Source of the DNA: Leptobrachium leishanense
Lineage: Eukaryota > Chordata > Amphibia > Anura > Megophryidae
Length of the DNA stretch: 64,000 nucleotides
Direction of reading: 5' to 3'
Assembly: GCA_009667805.1 (NCBI GenBank)
Contig: CM019067.1
Coordinates: forward strand, 165,465,073 to 165,529,072
The position numbers and the translations under genes are program-made. Below are positions 43,701 through 55,970 of the stretch, one piece after another. Under the pieces are notes generated by a model. That model was not told where the DNA came from, ran no database searches, and was given only the letters and a program-made list of their open reading frames with translations. Each line of letters begins with the position of its first letter. Positions within the stretch are counted from its first letter, which is position 1.

Positions 43701-45638
43701 TTGTTATTTAAAAGGTATTTGTACACAGAGAAAAAGTTAAAATGAATCATTATTGGAGTCTTTGTTGGATAAACTCACCGGGTAATAAAGAGCAATTTGC
43801 CTTTCATTGTGGACTATGCTTTATGCCAACACATTTGAAGTGCCAAAATAATGAGTCTGATGTTTAAAGACGATTACAAAACAAATGTGTTACTTTCTTA
43901 ACTACAGTTATAGCTGTTTGATTTTTGTAAATAACATAATATAGGTATTTGTTTGACAAAGCATTAAAGTAGATGATACATTAATATGAAATTGGATAAA
44001 TGCATATGTTCTCTGAACACGTAGATTGATTTAATTGTACAATAACAATGAGCCTATCAATTACACACTCAATGCATTAATTGCATGGTAGAGTATTTCA
44101 ATTTATGAATATCTGAACATTTATGTCAATTGTTTTTTAATTCAGTATTTATAAAAGGAACACGGATGACTGGTCCCTGGCTTTAGAGCCAGCTCTTTCC
44201 ATGTACATCTTCCGTCCCACTCCATCCACCCACAGGCTCTCCAGAGGCTGCTTTTCCCTTTCTAAACCAGCTGGATAGGCAGTCTCTCTGTATTGATAAA
44301 AACCCTTCAGGAGCAGCAGAAGTGTTATTGCTTCGCAAAGTACATATCTGGATTGATATATCTTCCAGGAAACCCACAAACTCTAGGCAAGAAAATGAGT
44401 GGTCTGCAGAGAACTGGTTAATTGTGCAAAACAAGAGCCATTTATACACTACACAACTGTACTTACAAAAGGCAGGGCCACCATCTGAGTGTACATTGAA
44501 GGTGCTGAGAAAGACTTGGGAAATTTAACTAGCTCTGTGCTAGATCTTTGAAGACCCATCCTTGCTGTACAGTCAAAGGAGAAAAATTGAGGAAAACAAC
44601 TAAACAAGCCAGTCATCAATCACTCAAGTTATGTCTAGAAAACAGGAAGAGAACATACAAATGAGGGCCAAAAATGAATAAGGATGAACTACCTTCATGG
44701 AATTTACAATAGGTTGGCTTGTTTCTATAGTTATGATAGCAATAAAAGATAGTAATAACAGAAGTTTCTTTTCTGGATTAAAAGGCTTTAAAGTCAGCAT
44801 CCACAAAGAGGTTTACGTTAATTCAGCTTGCATGGAAGCCTTGGCAGTTCTGAGTTTGAGTGATTTCTTGTGGATTGTTCTGTTTGTTTGTAGGTTAGCA
44901 AGATTTTGGCACATGATTTTCTTTTTTTCCCCTTTTTTCCCTTTCCCTTTTCTTTTCATATGTTTGTTCTTTTATAAAGTCAGTACAGTCAATGCAACAT
45001 AAATTACGTAATTACATAATTGCAATCTAACAAATTTAAACTTAACCGTCATAACATCGAAACAAAATCGAAAAAACCCTACACGCACTCACACAAACCC
45101 CTTTCCCCCTTCGACCATTTCCCCCCTTTTCCCTGTACCATGAAATTCCAAGTTACTTCTCATTGATTAATCCCCAAACCCTATACCAGTTATTCAATAT
45201 CCATGACCTTATCCTCCCATAATTCCCAAACCTCATGACCTGATACTAAAGGACAATGTATCTTAGCAATTATCTCATTCATCAATTTAATATACTGTGG
45301 TGAAACACGTGTTGACCATTGGATTTAAAATGGTCGAATGTTTATTGTCGTGCTACTCAGCAGTGATTTGTTTTGAAGGAATATGGATGGCAATTATAGT
45401 GGTCTGCCTAAGGAGGGACCAATTGTGGCTAGAGATTTGGGCTTGGTATGTCCTGCTCGAATCAAGCAAATGATTTTTGTTTTTTGCTACTTATGTACAA
45501 TTGATATTGTGAACCTTTGGAATTCTGGCAGGGCAAGGAGAGAAATTACCCAGCACAGGGTCAGTATTATGCCCTTTTTCCTCTACTGGTCTTTTGAGAC
45601 CCTCCTTATACTATAACCTTTGGGCTCCAAGGTCTGGT
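40800..45638. other. Quiet intergenic stretch, no gene seen
   Basis: AT-rich unique-looking sequence. A GC-rich island at about 42030-42250 and a pyrimidine-rich run at 44910-44970 are the only compositional changes. None of the short open frames shows a domain, signal or periodicity that I would call a gene. Confidence 0.5.
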
Positions 45639-45812
45639 GAGATTTTCAGATCTACCAACCAAATGTGAGGTAATTTTCAATGAGTCATGTGACTCGTTAG
45701 TGTTAGAAGATCTCAGGTATGAATGGGAAGCAGGTGTGTTGAATTTGGTGTTATCGCTCTCACTTTCTTATACTGGTCACTGGAAGTTCATCATGGCACC
45801 TCATGGCAAAGA

Positions 45813-45892
45813 ACTCTCTGAGGATCTGAAAAAGAATTGTTGCTCTACATCTTTATGTAGAGCAACAATTCTTTTTCAGATCCTCAGAGAGT
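45813..45892. repeat. Perfect 38-bp hairpin within the Tc1 coding region
   Basis: The arms at 45813-45850 and 45855-45892 are exact reverse complements around a 4-base loop (cttt). The left arm is normal transposase sequence; the right arm is an extra inverted copy. Confidence 0.92.
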
Positions 45893-45910
45893 GGCCTAGG
45901 TGGCCTAGGC

Positions 45911-46046
45911 CAGAAGTCAGCAACCTTGGCTCTCTGATGTTTTTGGAACTACATTTCCCATTTGTCTCAGTCAGCATAATGGGTGACTGAGCATCGAGGG
46001 AGATGTAGATCGTAAAGAAACAAGGAACAAAGGTTGCTGACCCCTG
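45911..46046. mobile_element. 136-bp hAT MITE in the Tc1
   Basis: The ends are CAGAAGTCAGCAACC and GGTTGCTGACCCCTG (right), with an 8-bp duplication GCCTAGGC (45903-45910, 46047-46054). The terminal sequence is the common vertebrate hAT type. Confidence 0.85.
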
Positions 46047-46668
46047 GCCTAGGCTATAAGAAGATTGCCAAGACCTTGAAACTGAGCAGCAGCAGCATGG
46101 TGGCCAGGACCATACAGCGGTTTAACAGAACAGCTTCCACTCAGAACAGGCCTTGTCATGGTCGACCAAAGAAGTTGAGTGCACGTGCGCAGCGTCATAT
46201 CCAGAGGTTGTCTTTGGGAAATAGACGTACGATTGCTGCCAGCATTGCTGCAGAGGTTGAAGGGGTGCAGAGGTTGAAGGGGTGGGGGGTCAGCCTGTCA
46301 CTGCTCAGACCATACGCCACACACTGCATCAAATTGGTCTGCATGGCTGTCATCCAAGAAGGAAGCCTCTTCTAAAGATGATGCACCAGAAAGCCCGCAA
46401 ACAGTTTGCTGAAGACAAGCAAACTAAGGACATGGATTACTGGAACCATGTCCTGTGGTCTGATGAGACCAAGATAAACCTATTTAGTTCAGATGGTATC
46501 AAGCGTGTGTGGCGGCAACCAGGTGAGGAGTACAAAGACAAATGTGTCTTGCCTACAGTCAAGCATGGTGATGGGAGTGTCATGGTCTGGGGCTGGATGA
46601 GTGCTGCTGACACTGGGAAGCTACAGTTTATTGAGGGAACCATGAATGCCAACATGTACTGTGACATA

Positions 46669-46870
46669 CAGGGTTATTCAGAGAGCGTGAAAAGCAGGAG
46701 AACGACCGGAGAATGGCTGGAGAATGAAAAATTCTAGGTCAAAATAGCCGATTTGAAAAGTGAGATGAAAGGGAGAATTTTTCTGGTTTGGCTATTTTGA
46801 CCTAGAATTTTATATTCTCCAGCCATTCTCCAGTCGTTCTCCTGCTTTTCACGCTCTCTGAATAAACCTG
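46669..46870. mobile_element. 202-bp Harbinger-like MITE in the Tc1
   Basis: It is flanked by ATA (46666-46668, 46871-46873). The inverted arms CAGGGTTATTCAGAGAGCGT and its near complement extend through almost the whole element, which can fold into one long hairpin. Tc1 coding sequence resumes exactly after it. The interior ggtcaaaatagccgattt is shared with the MITE at 222-4545. Confidence 0.88.
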
Positions 46871-47136
46871 ATACTAAAGTAGAGCATGATCGCCTCCCTT
46901 CGGAGATTGGGCCGCAGGACAGTATTCCAACATGATAACGACCCCAAACACACCTTCAAGACAACTACTGCCTTGCTAAAGAAGCTGAGGGTAAAGGTGA
47001 TGGACTGGCCAAGCATGTCTCCAGACCTAAACCCTATTGAGCATCTGTGGGACATCCTCAAATGGAACAAAAAATTAAACATACGGCCAGCGCTGCTATT
47101 TTCTGATGCACTAGTGTCACCACATTTACTTGAGCA

Positions 47137-47231
47137 GAAGAACAAAATACAAACGTTTCGGGGTCACAGCCCCTTCCTCAGTGCTCAATGCCAAGGGGCT
47201 GTGACCCTGAAATGTTTGTATTTTGTTCTTT
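47137..47231. repeat. Imperfect palindrome
   Basis: agaacaaaatacaaacgttt and its complement flank a ggggtcacagcccctt/aaggggctgtgaccct pair, forming a hairpin of about 95 bp. It looks like part of an old non-autonomous element replacing the Tc1 3' end. Confidence 0.65.
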
Positions 47232-47690
47232 TATATATGTTGTAAAATAGTCAGAGGAGATTATATACCAATTGTTTCTTATTACTATTTGTTTTTGATT
47301 CTACCTTTTTGTTTGGAGATATGTATGTTTTAAATTGATGTTAATAAAAGTTGTATTTTAAGCATATGGAGTCCAGCAACCAGGCTCTGTATATGGAGGT
47401 GTGGGTGATGAATTAATACAGCATCATTGCTCACTTTATAATTGAAAAGTGACCAATAGTGCTGCATTATAAAACAAAAAAGGGGAAAAGAAAAATTATA
47501 TTTTTATTTATTTATTCTTTTTAATTTTTCATTTACTATAACTTATCACCTGTTCATGCTCTGGTCTTTCAAATGATACCATGCATGACCCTCTATTGTT
47601 CATGGTTGGAGAGATATGGGGTCCAAAGGAATCCTTCCATAGGGAATCCTTCGACCAGCCAGGGGGAGGTCCTGTTTTTGACATCATCTT

Positions 47691-48753
47691 CAGTGGCGTA
47701 GCGTGGGGGGCAGGGGGGCCGTGGCCCCGGGCGCAGTTTTGTTAGGGGCGCATAATTTATTTTGAAATTATGCGCCCCTAAAACTTGTGGCCCGACTGAC
47801 CCGCTGGGCCATCGGGCGCCGCCCAAGGGCCCACGGGTTGAGGGGACCCAGATGCCGGGCAGCGGGAGTGCCTGCCCGGTCCTAAACAGTGAGTCCGTCC
47901 TGTTGAAGGGGAGGCGGCTGCACGCAGGCGCAGGTCACGTGGTCCGTCTAATCAGGTGGTACTGAGTCTCTGTACCACCTGACTGGCCGGACCGCGTGAC
48001 CTGCGCACGCACGCAGCCGCCTCCCCTTCAACAGGACGGACTCACACGCTGTTCAGGACCGGGGCGGGCAGGCACTCCCGCTGCCCGGGAGCTGGGGCAA
48101 TATCCCGGTGAGAGCTGGGGCATATCCATGAGCTGGGGCAAATCCATGTGCTGGGGGGCAAATCCATGTGCTGGGGCAAATCCATGAGCTGGGGCAAATC
48201 CATGAGCTGGGGCATATCCATGTGCTGGGGCAAATCCATGTGCTGGGGGGCAAATCCATGTGTTGGGGCAAATCCATGAGCTGGGGCAAATCCATGTGGT
48301 GGGGCAAATCCGTGTGCTGGGGCAAATCCATGAGCTGGGGCAAATCCATGAGCTGGGGCATATCCATGTGCTGGGGCAAATCCATGAGCTGTGGCAAATC
48401 CATGAGCTGGGGCATATCCATGTGCTGGGGCAAATCCATGAGCTGGGGCAAATCCATGAGCTGGGGCATATCCATGTGCTGGGGCAAATCCATGAGCTGG
48501 GGCAAATCCATGAGCTGGGGCATATCCATGTGCTGGGGCAAATCCATGAGCTGGGGCATAACCATGTGCTGGGGCAAATCCATGTGTGAGCTGGGGCAAA
48601 TCCATGTGTGAGCTGGGGCAATATTCATGTGTGATCTGGCTGGGGCAAATCCATGTGTGAGCTGGGGCAATATCGATAATGTGTCCACAAGTTGGGGGGG
48701 GGCACAATTCTTGGCTGGCCCCGGGCGCTGACAACCCACGCTACGCCACTGAT
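47691..48753. mobile_element. hAT-like element containing a minisatellite
   Basis: The ends are CAGTGGCGTAGCGTGGG and CCCACGCTACGCCACTG, perfect over 17 bp, with an exact 8-bp duplication ATCATCTT (47683-47690, 48754-48761). Inside are a palindrome (47855-48088) and a tandem array (48095-48680). No transposase is encoded. It sits in an older AT-rich TTAA-type element remnant (about 47390-48990). Confidence 0.9.
48095..48680. repeat. Minisatellite, gagctggggcaaatccat unit
   Basis: About 28 units, mostly 20 bp, alternating gagctggggcaaatccat and gtgctggggcaaatccat variants in a higher-order pattern of about 60 bp. It is related to the array at 23330-23850. It is open in all frames on both strands, which is not coding evidence. 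Confidence 0.92.
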
Positions 48754-48761
48754 CATCTTGC

Positions 48762-51700
48762 ACATATGCAATAATGTCAGTAGGCAGGGGGAGGTCCCAA
48801 GGCGTAGTCTGACGTCTAGGAAGTCAGACCATTGCAGGATTCCCCCCGACCAGCAGAGATCTCACCAGGAGCTGCAGGTAAGTAATGACGTGTGGGGGGA
48901 GGGCATCCTCCACATGTTGTGGTGAAATGCTAGGACGCCCCCACATATCATCCACAGAAAATGATTTAATTGCCATTTTATCTGTGTGTCACCTTGTGTG
49001 CCTTGTGTGGCTTCATATGATCACTATCCATAAATAAAAGACATGTTTTTTGACATGATCAGTCACATTTTCAATATCAATGGCACAGCTTCTGCCAGGG
49101 TATGCAAACCTTTGGGTACAGCAGTATATCAGTATTTTTGAGTGCATGTCTTAAGTCCCACTGTCTGTCAGTGTCTGTGTGATTTCATTGAGTTTGTGGG
49201 TTGTTGCACAAGCTATACCTCATATGCAATGGAGGAAAAGTCTAGATACCAGTAATAAAAGCAGGAAGAATTCTGGTAAAAACGGTTATTGATGACTGGG
49301 GAGTGAAAATGGACTCCTAGCTTGCCTGTCCTTTTATATCAGACTCTGAACCAAAGACTGTAAGTGTTTCTGTCACCACAGACGGGTCAGCATAACAGTC
49401 ACTCTCTATCGTATACTGTGATGTTATAGGCTCCCTCACAGCCATAATAAATTTCAGTTTAAAATATTTGGCATAGAGATCATGTGATCTATGTACAGTA
49501 TATATGTTGCAGTAATTTAACAGTTCATTGTATACATCAGGACACTACACTCTGTGAGTGTGTATGTCAGTATGTGATGGTGTCCATCTGTCAGTGGTTG
49601 TGTGTGTATGCCAGTATTTATCTATGTCTTCTGGTGTGCGTGTGTGTGTGTATGTGTGTGTATGTCAATGCCTGTATACACATGCATGTATATCAGTGAC
49701 TGCCCTTATCTGTGCGCAGGTATGTCAATGACTGTGTGTGTATGCCCTTGTCCCTGTCTGTGTATGCCAGTGTGTCTGTCACTGTGTGTGTGTGTGTCTA
49801 TCAGGGTCTGCTTACTGTATGTAAATTTATCCAGGGAGGATCACTGACATAACTGTCAGCTTGTTGATCATTCTTTACGGTTTGTGCTATTCTCTTGTTT
49901 TTATTTGTTTCAATTTAAGATAAAACCAGATTTTGTTGATACTGAAGAGGTGAAAACAACAGGTGGGAGATATAGCTAATTTATGTTAAAAAAAGTGACA
50001 AGTGGCATGTTGTCTACTTGTGCCAAAACAGTAATATACAGTATGCTTGATAAAGTGATGTTTAGGCATAAATTGAAAAACAGCAAGTATGTGTGGGTCA
50101 TTGTATTAATGGGAAACCGTTGACACTTTTTATTAACAATAAGCCAGTAAATAATGTAATGTCTGCATGTCTTTATGTTCAAATATCTTGCTGACATTGT
50201 AGGAGTTTAGTTTATATTACGTCACCACTGCTCTGATTGTTTTGGTGTGTTTTTCCTACAATTTATTTTTGTACTGTGTTGATTCGCCTACCTTTATTTG
50301 ATTGTGGAATAAATTCTTTCTATTTGTCTAATATGTAGATTTTGAATGATTTCTTTTTAAATGTGCTGCCCCGTCCACACATATTACTCGTATCCAGGGC
50401 AGGTCTTAGACGTTTAGAAGCCATGTGTGAAATATCTTCCCCTCCCTGCCCTAATATCACCAACCTAAACCAATTGACACTATATAATTAATATTATATA
50501 AAAGTATAATTGTTAAATAAAATAACACTAAACCAACTAAATTTGCAAAAATCACATTCAATCTTATATACTAACCCATTAGACACTGACAGAGAAAGAC
50601 AGAGAAAGTCAGAGACCCTAACAAAGAAGATGTTGGTAAAGACACTCATATCAGAAAAAATTCACCACCCCATCACACTGACATATGCACACACACAGAC
50701 CCTGAACCTCCCAGTCATGCTTCTCCCCTCTCATTCTGCACCTCCTCCTGTCACTCACATACACATCAACATCCTGAATTCCCCGTCACCCACCCTGTCA
50801 CTCAGCACCCCATCTTTCTGAACCCTTTCCCTATTACTCCACAACCCCTGCTGTCACACTAACACATTCACACACTAATACACAGATCCTAGATCCCCAC
50901 GTCACTCTGCTCACATCCTGTCATTCTACACCCCTTGTTATGATGCACCACTAACCCCTGTAACTTTGCACCTCACATCACTCTACACCACTCCCCCTTT
51001 CACTCTACAACCCTCCAATGTCACTTTGCTCCCCTCCTGCTGTCACTCTGCAACCCTTCCCCTTCCACTCTGCAACCACCATCTTGCTGCACCCTTCCCA
51101 TGTCTACTCTACAACTGTGCTGTGACTCTGCATAGCTCCCTCATGTCTGTCTGCAGCCCTCCCAATCACTCTACAACCCCCATCGCTTGCACCCATCCCA
51201 TTGTCACTCTGTACTCGCCCATATCACTCTGTAACTCCTACCCTTTTCACCACTGAACTACTCTGGGTGGGGAGTAATGGTGGAGGTTGGTGGTAGGTCA
51301 CACAGACAAGCAGAGGTGGAAAGGCTTTACACTTGACACCGTGCTGTGGAAGCTTCGTCCACAATAGGGAGACATTAGAATCTGTTCTCATGCGTCCTTC
51401 TCATCTACTCAACATGAGAGCTGTGCAGTTTGCACCAGCCACCCTTGATTCCACAGCTCGTGCATCCTTTAGGCTGGCCATCCACTGGGTCCGTATTGTG
51501 TGATGGTGTGATCGTCTGAAGTCGTCCGACTGATCCCACAACATGCAGGTGACTCAGCCCTCTTCCACTGCATCCGACCACCATCGGACAACTTCAGACA
51601 ATTTTTTTGCGACTACAACAGACTAACAATCTTTGCATTTTGAAGAGGATTCGTCAGATGAAATCGGACAATCTGGTATAAGTCACATGAAAAAGATGAA

Positions 51701-52312
51701 TAGTTAAACCACCATGCCGCATCAGGGAAATTGTCCCACAGAGAAGTGATTCAATTTGACAACCCATAGGTCTTTAACATGAGGCAAAAGGGACAGTTGC
51801 CCCATGCCCAGTCATTGTTGTAGTGGTAAGGCAGCTGCCCCTGGAGCCTGCAAAAGTCATAGCCCGCTCCGGAGCTCGGCACCGATCTGGCACAAACTGC
51901 AGCCTTCTCCTACAAGGGGCTGACATCTTGGATGTCAGCCCTGCCTGCGAGACCTAACCCCACCCACTGACATCATGCACGGATATCAGAAATGGGACAT
52001 CCCCCCTGATCAGGCAGGGAATTCCCTATGGAGAAGATACAGGTGTCCTTTGGATTCCAGTATCTCCAGAAGCATAGATGGCAGAGAAATGACAGAGCAT
52101 GGCCTTTCCAATGTTAACAAACAGCGTATTATACAATAAAAAATGAATATATAAACACATTTTTTTTTAATCTAATGCGGCACTATTGTTCACTTTTCAG
52201 TTAAAAAGTGAGCAGTGATGCTGCACTTACAATCTCATTTCCCGTGTTGCCAGTAAGAGTGGAGGCGAAGTCACAATGCAATATTACATATTGTTCCATC
52301 AAAAACCTATAA
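48762..52312. other. Intergenic, low-complexity tracts, no gene
   Basis: 48762-48990 continues an old TTAA-type element. 49550-49850 is a degenerate tgtgtgtatgtcagtg tract. 50690-51250 is a degenerate cactctgcaccc-type tract. 51880-52312 is the left part of another old TTAA-type element, with a gctgacatcttggatgtcagc hairpin. Remaining sequence is AT-rich without recognisable coding content. Confidence 0.5.
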
Positions 52313-53094
52313 CGCCGCACCAGGGCCGTAGGGAGGGCGAGGCAAGTGAGGCACATGCCTCAGGCACAGCTGTAACAGGGCGCAGGCAGGCTGCATTCAC
52401 TCGCTGAGAGAGATGGGAGACGTGCAGGAGGATGGGAAGGAGCCGACAGAAGGTGTCTCACTCTGAGTGAGCTCCAGGTAGGGGGCGCAAAACCCCCAGC
52501 ATTTTTGCCCACCCACAAAGCTTGGCACTTACGAGCACAGCATTTGTGTGTCGGCAAGCCAGCCCCCCTGTGCAGAGTCCGGGTCCACCCCCTCCAGGCA
52601 GCCTCCGCCTCCCTGGGGCTTCTCTACTCAGATTCAGTGCAGCTGATGTGAGGAGGAGTGAGCACACGGCTTCCTACTTCCCCACTTGGCTCCACCTCTT
52701 CCTACAGCATCCTGTCCCCGCGCAGCTCTCACTGCATGCAGAGGGTCTGCTGAGGAGACAGGGCCCAGACTGCAGCAACAGAAGAGGGACAATAGGGAGG
52801 TCTCGGGACGCAGGACATGTAAGTATTTTTCTTTTTGCATCTGTCCCTACATCCCCTGTCACTGTGTGGGGGTGGGGGGGCTGCTCCCTGTAAAGCTCTA
52901 ATTCCCCCTCCTATCTCTTTATTATCATGCCTCACTTTCCTTCAACCCTCTCTCTCTCTCTCTCTCTCTTCCCAGTTCAGCTCACAGAATTTTTCCCCCT
53001 CTATTTTGTTTTAGTTAAAATGCTGCTCCTGCCTCCCTCACTGTATCTCACTGCAGAGTAAGGCTGTGGGGGGGGCTGTGTTGATTTCTAGTCC

Positions 53095-53225
53095 CACTTA
53101 GTGTCTCCCATAATAGACAGGTGAGAGAGAGAGCTCACACACATCACTCCCATCAATCACAGACAATCCAGACATCGCTCCCAGCCAGTCCATACATTGC
53201 CCCATCACTCCCAGCCAGTCCATAC
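53095..53225. repeat. Minisatellite, left part
   Basis: Units of about 30 bp such as catcactcccagccagtccataca. The array resumes at 55467 after an insertion. Confidence 0.75.
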
Positions 53226-55462
53226 TGTCGGGTATATTAATGGAAAAATTAAAATGGATGCCTGTAGCCATCTTGTTTAATGTAAAGTCTTTCTTTTTCA
53301 ATTTTCCCAAGTTTTAGAAATGGACAGAGATTTTTTTAATAGTTCATGGCTAGTTGAACCTTAAGTGTTATAGTTTTTTTCTTTCTATAAATGCCAGACA
53401 TGATGTTATAAACGATAAAATGTTTTTATGTGATATAATGCTGAGCTAAGTGCCAGACATGTCATATTTAAATTTATTGGTTTGTTTTAACAAGTCCTTA
53501 AAAATAAAAAGATATTTTCTTTCTGGGTATAGGAACAAATTTAAAATCTCTAGGTAAATATCCACGAAATATATTTTTATAATCAATATATTCACAGTAA
53601 AAATAGATGCTCCAATATATATTTTGTAGAGTGTAGAACTGGTAAACAGTATAATTACTGAAGAATAGATTCTGTTGATTTTAACTAGAAAGGAATTTAC
53701 TTAGTAAAAACTTTGAGAGGAGTATAGATATTAATTTAATTTTGACAGGAGAGATCCAAAGTCTAGGAATGAATATAGGGTCTTTGTTAAGACAGATTGA
53801 TCTTTTGACCTGAGATAAGATATATAAAATTTAATTGTGGAATTAATTTGAAGAGCAACACTGCCCTCTTGAGGCATAGTAAATATTATATTAATATAAA
53901 GAATGCAATATTTAAATGAAAAGAGTAGATTGTCAGTGACGTCAAATTGACTATAATTGGAGCTGTACTGTTTGTTACAAGGCACTTCAGACCATCCCAG
54001 GACACAACACACTTGAGATCATCCCAAGACACGATTCAGATTGTAGATCATTCCAACACCATATTTCATATCACTTAATCAGTTCCACATTTCTAACTCA
54101 CATGTATTGAATATCTACATTGATAATTTTCACATATTCCAAAACAATCAAAGAATATTGCTGCTGTAACTTGAATCCAGATTGGAGAGGTAATGGATGA
54201 GAAAGCAAATTTAAGGTTAATGTAATAATATATATATCTGGAGTATTTCTTGCAATAGATAGACTGAGATATCTCAGATTATTGTTAGATCCAGAGTCTT
54301 CAAAATATTTCTAAATCTGCAGATAGAGATATGAAGAAGAATCGGATATAAGGCTGGGGTCAGACGAGCATAGTGTTCACGTCCGTGATTGCGCCTAAAA
54401 GTACGTCCGTGATAGCATGAAAGAAAGTCCATTGGAGCCTGACACATGAAGTACGTCCACACTGAACTGCGGACGCACAATGGCCACGGCAAACGGACAC
54501 AAGGCAGGCAAGAACGTACAACCCCTAGAATGGCCGCACAAAGTGCGCTGCGTCCGCAACGTCTGCATAGCTTTGTGTGTGAGTGATGGAACGTGGTCAG
54601 ACGGACTGCATTTATACGTCCAGCATTTTTCACGGACAAAATGGTTTTGCTTTTTAATTTATTTTCCCTCCTACATCCGTCAAAATATATATGTCAGTGA
54701 AAAAAACGGACTGTCTGGCCACTACTGCATCTTCCGTACTAACGTACGTCCGTGTGCACGGATGTACAGTCCGTAGAAATCACGCTCGTCTGACCCTAGC
54801 CTTAGGAGTTTATCCTAAAGAAACTGTTGCAAAATGATATACAGATATATATATACGTATACTGAATTTGGAAATTACTGTGATTGAAATTAATAAGCAA
54901 TGAATTATATAACTACAATATAAAAAGCAGAAGATTAGAAGTTTAATTCTCGATATTAGGGAAGGATTCACTAAATACGTTTTTATTACTTATCATTCTA
55001 GAAATAGAATAAGTGATAGCTCATCTTTTGTTGATCCACGTAGCATAGAGAGATACATATATTTCTACAAGATCTAGCTTGTTAAACATTGGTTTGCTGG
55101 GAAATACATGTTAATTGTTTTCGTTAAGCAGAAATGTTTATTAACCATTTGTGTATAGTTACTAACTGATAAGTAAATGATATTAATCATATGTGCAGTT
55201 ACTAACAGGAGATATATATTTTGGGAAGCTAGTGTCTATGTGCTGATGGATGTTGTGGTTGTTTCTAAATCTTTGTTTATGATATGAGATTTGAAACTTT
55301 TTTGTATACGTAATAAATATATATATTTTTATCCGATTATTGATTAGTGTATTCTTCAAAGCAAAACACAGACAATTAAAAGACTTTAGGAGAATTTCTA
55401 GGAAATATAAACGATTGATATTTGTGTCTCGTATAAGTTTCTTATTGAATAATAATCTGACA
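53226..55462. mobile_element. TG...CA insertion, possibly a solo LTR
   Basis: It starts TGTCGGGTATATTAATGG and ends AATCTGACA, flanked by ATAC (53222-53225, 55463-55466). TG...CA ends with a 4-bp target suggest a long terminal repeat. I see no retroviral coding sequence, primer-binding site or second LTR inside, so a large solo LTR is the simplest reading. A hAT-like element (54349-54804) is nested in it. Confidence 0.5.
54349..54804. mobile_element. Non-autonomous DNA element with TAAGGCT ends
   Basis: The ends TAAGGCTGGGGTCAGACGAG and, read inward from the right, TAAGGCTAGGGTCAGACGAG differ at one base. The interior is CpG-rich with repeated acgtccg/cggacgt motifs. The target duplication is not clear. 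Confidence 0.7.
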
Positions 55463-55466
55463 ATAC

Positions 55467-55970
55467 AACACTCCCACCACTCACAGCCAGTCCTAACAAT
55501 GCTCCCATCACTCAGAACCAGTCCATACATCACTCACAGCTGGTCCATACATCACTCCCATCAGTCACAGCTGGTCCACACAATCCCATCACTCACAGCC
55601 AGTCCATACATCACTCCCATCAATCACAGCCAGTCCATACATCACTCCCATCAATCACAGCCAGTCCATACATCGCTGCCATCACTCACAGGCAGTCCAT
55701 TCAGCACTCACAGCCAGTCCATACCTCGCTCCCATCACTCACAGCCAGTCCATACATCGCTCCCATCACTCCCAGCCAGTCTATACATCGCTCCCATCAC
55801 TCCCAGCCAGTCTATACATCGCTCCCATCACTCACAGCGAGTCCATACATCGCTTAAACCACTCAGATGCATCACATCATACACAAGCAGCCCACACATC
55901 ACTCCCACCACTCACAGGCAGCCATTACCCACTTACAGACAGCTAAGACTGGGATCACTCAAGCACACTA
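55467..55970. repeat. Minisatellite, right part
   Basis: About 16 units of 28-34 bp (catcactcacagccagtccatacatcgctcc) continue the array of 53095-53225. The long open frame across it is a product of the repeat. Confidence 0.85.

Larger units (their letters stand above)
45640..47064 (+). mobile_element. Tc1 DNA transposon, 3'-truncated, carrying two MITEs and a hairpin
   Basis: Tc1-type 5' untranslated sequence (gaatgggaagcaggtgtgtt, ctggtcactggaagttca) precedes a transposase remnant that stops at about 47064, where unrelated sequence begins. Insertions at 45911-46046 and 46669-46870 split it. Confidence 0.85.
45793..47064 (+). pseudogene. Tc1 transposase, interrupted and truncated
   Basis: The start is MAPHGKELSEDLKK. 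The DNA-binding part continues after a hairpin and a MITE with GYKKIAKTLKLSSSSMVART and RPKKLSARAQRHIQRL. The catalytic part includes MDYWNHVLWSDETKINLF (first Asp), then after a second [23 protein letters not shown] (second Asp) and [15 protein letters not shown] (Glu), so the DD34E residues are all still visible. There is a frameshift near 46270-46290 and a small duplication (gcagaggttgaagggg, repeated). The last about 60 residues are missing. The family is distinct from the Tc1 at 38725. Confidence 0.87.

Noticed and set aside
48095..48680. CRISPR-like regular array
   Set aside because: Units are contiguous with no unique spacers, in a vertebrate genome, within a hAT element.
48028..48763. 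Several 100-236-codon open frames on both strands
   Set aside because: A 20-bp minisatellite without stop codons explains them; no start context, no non-repetitive domain.
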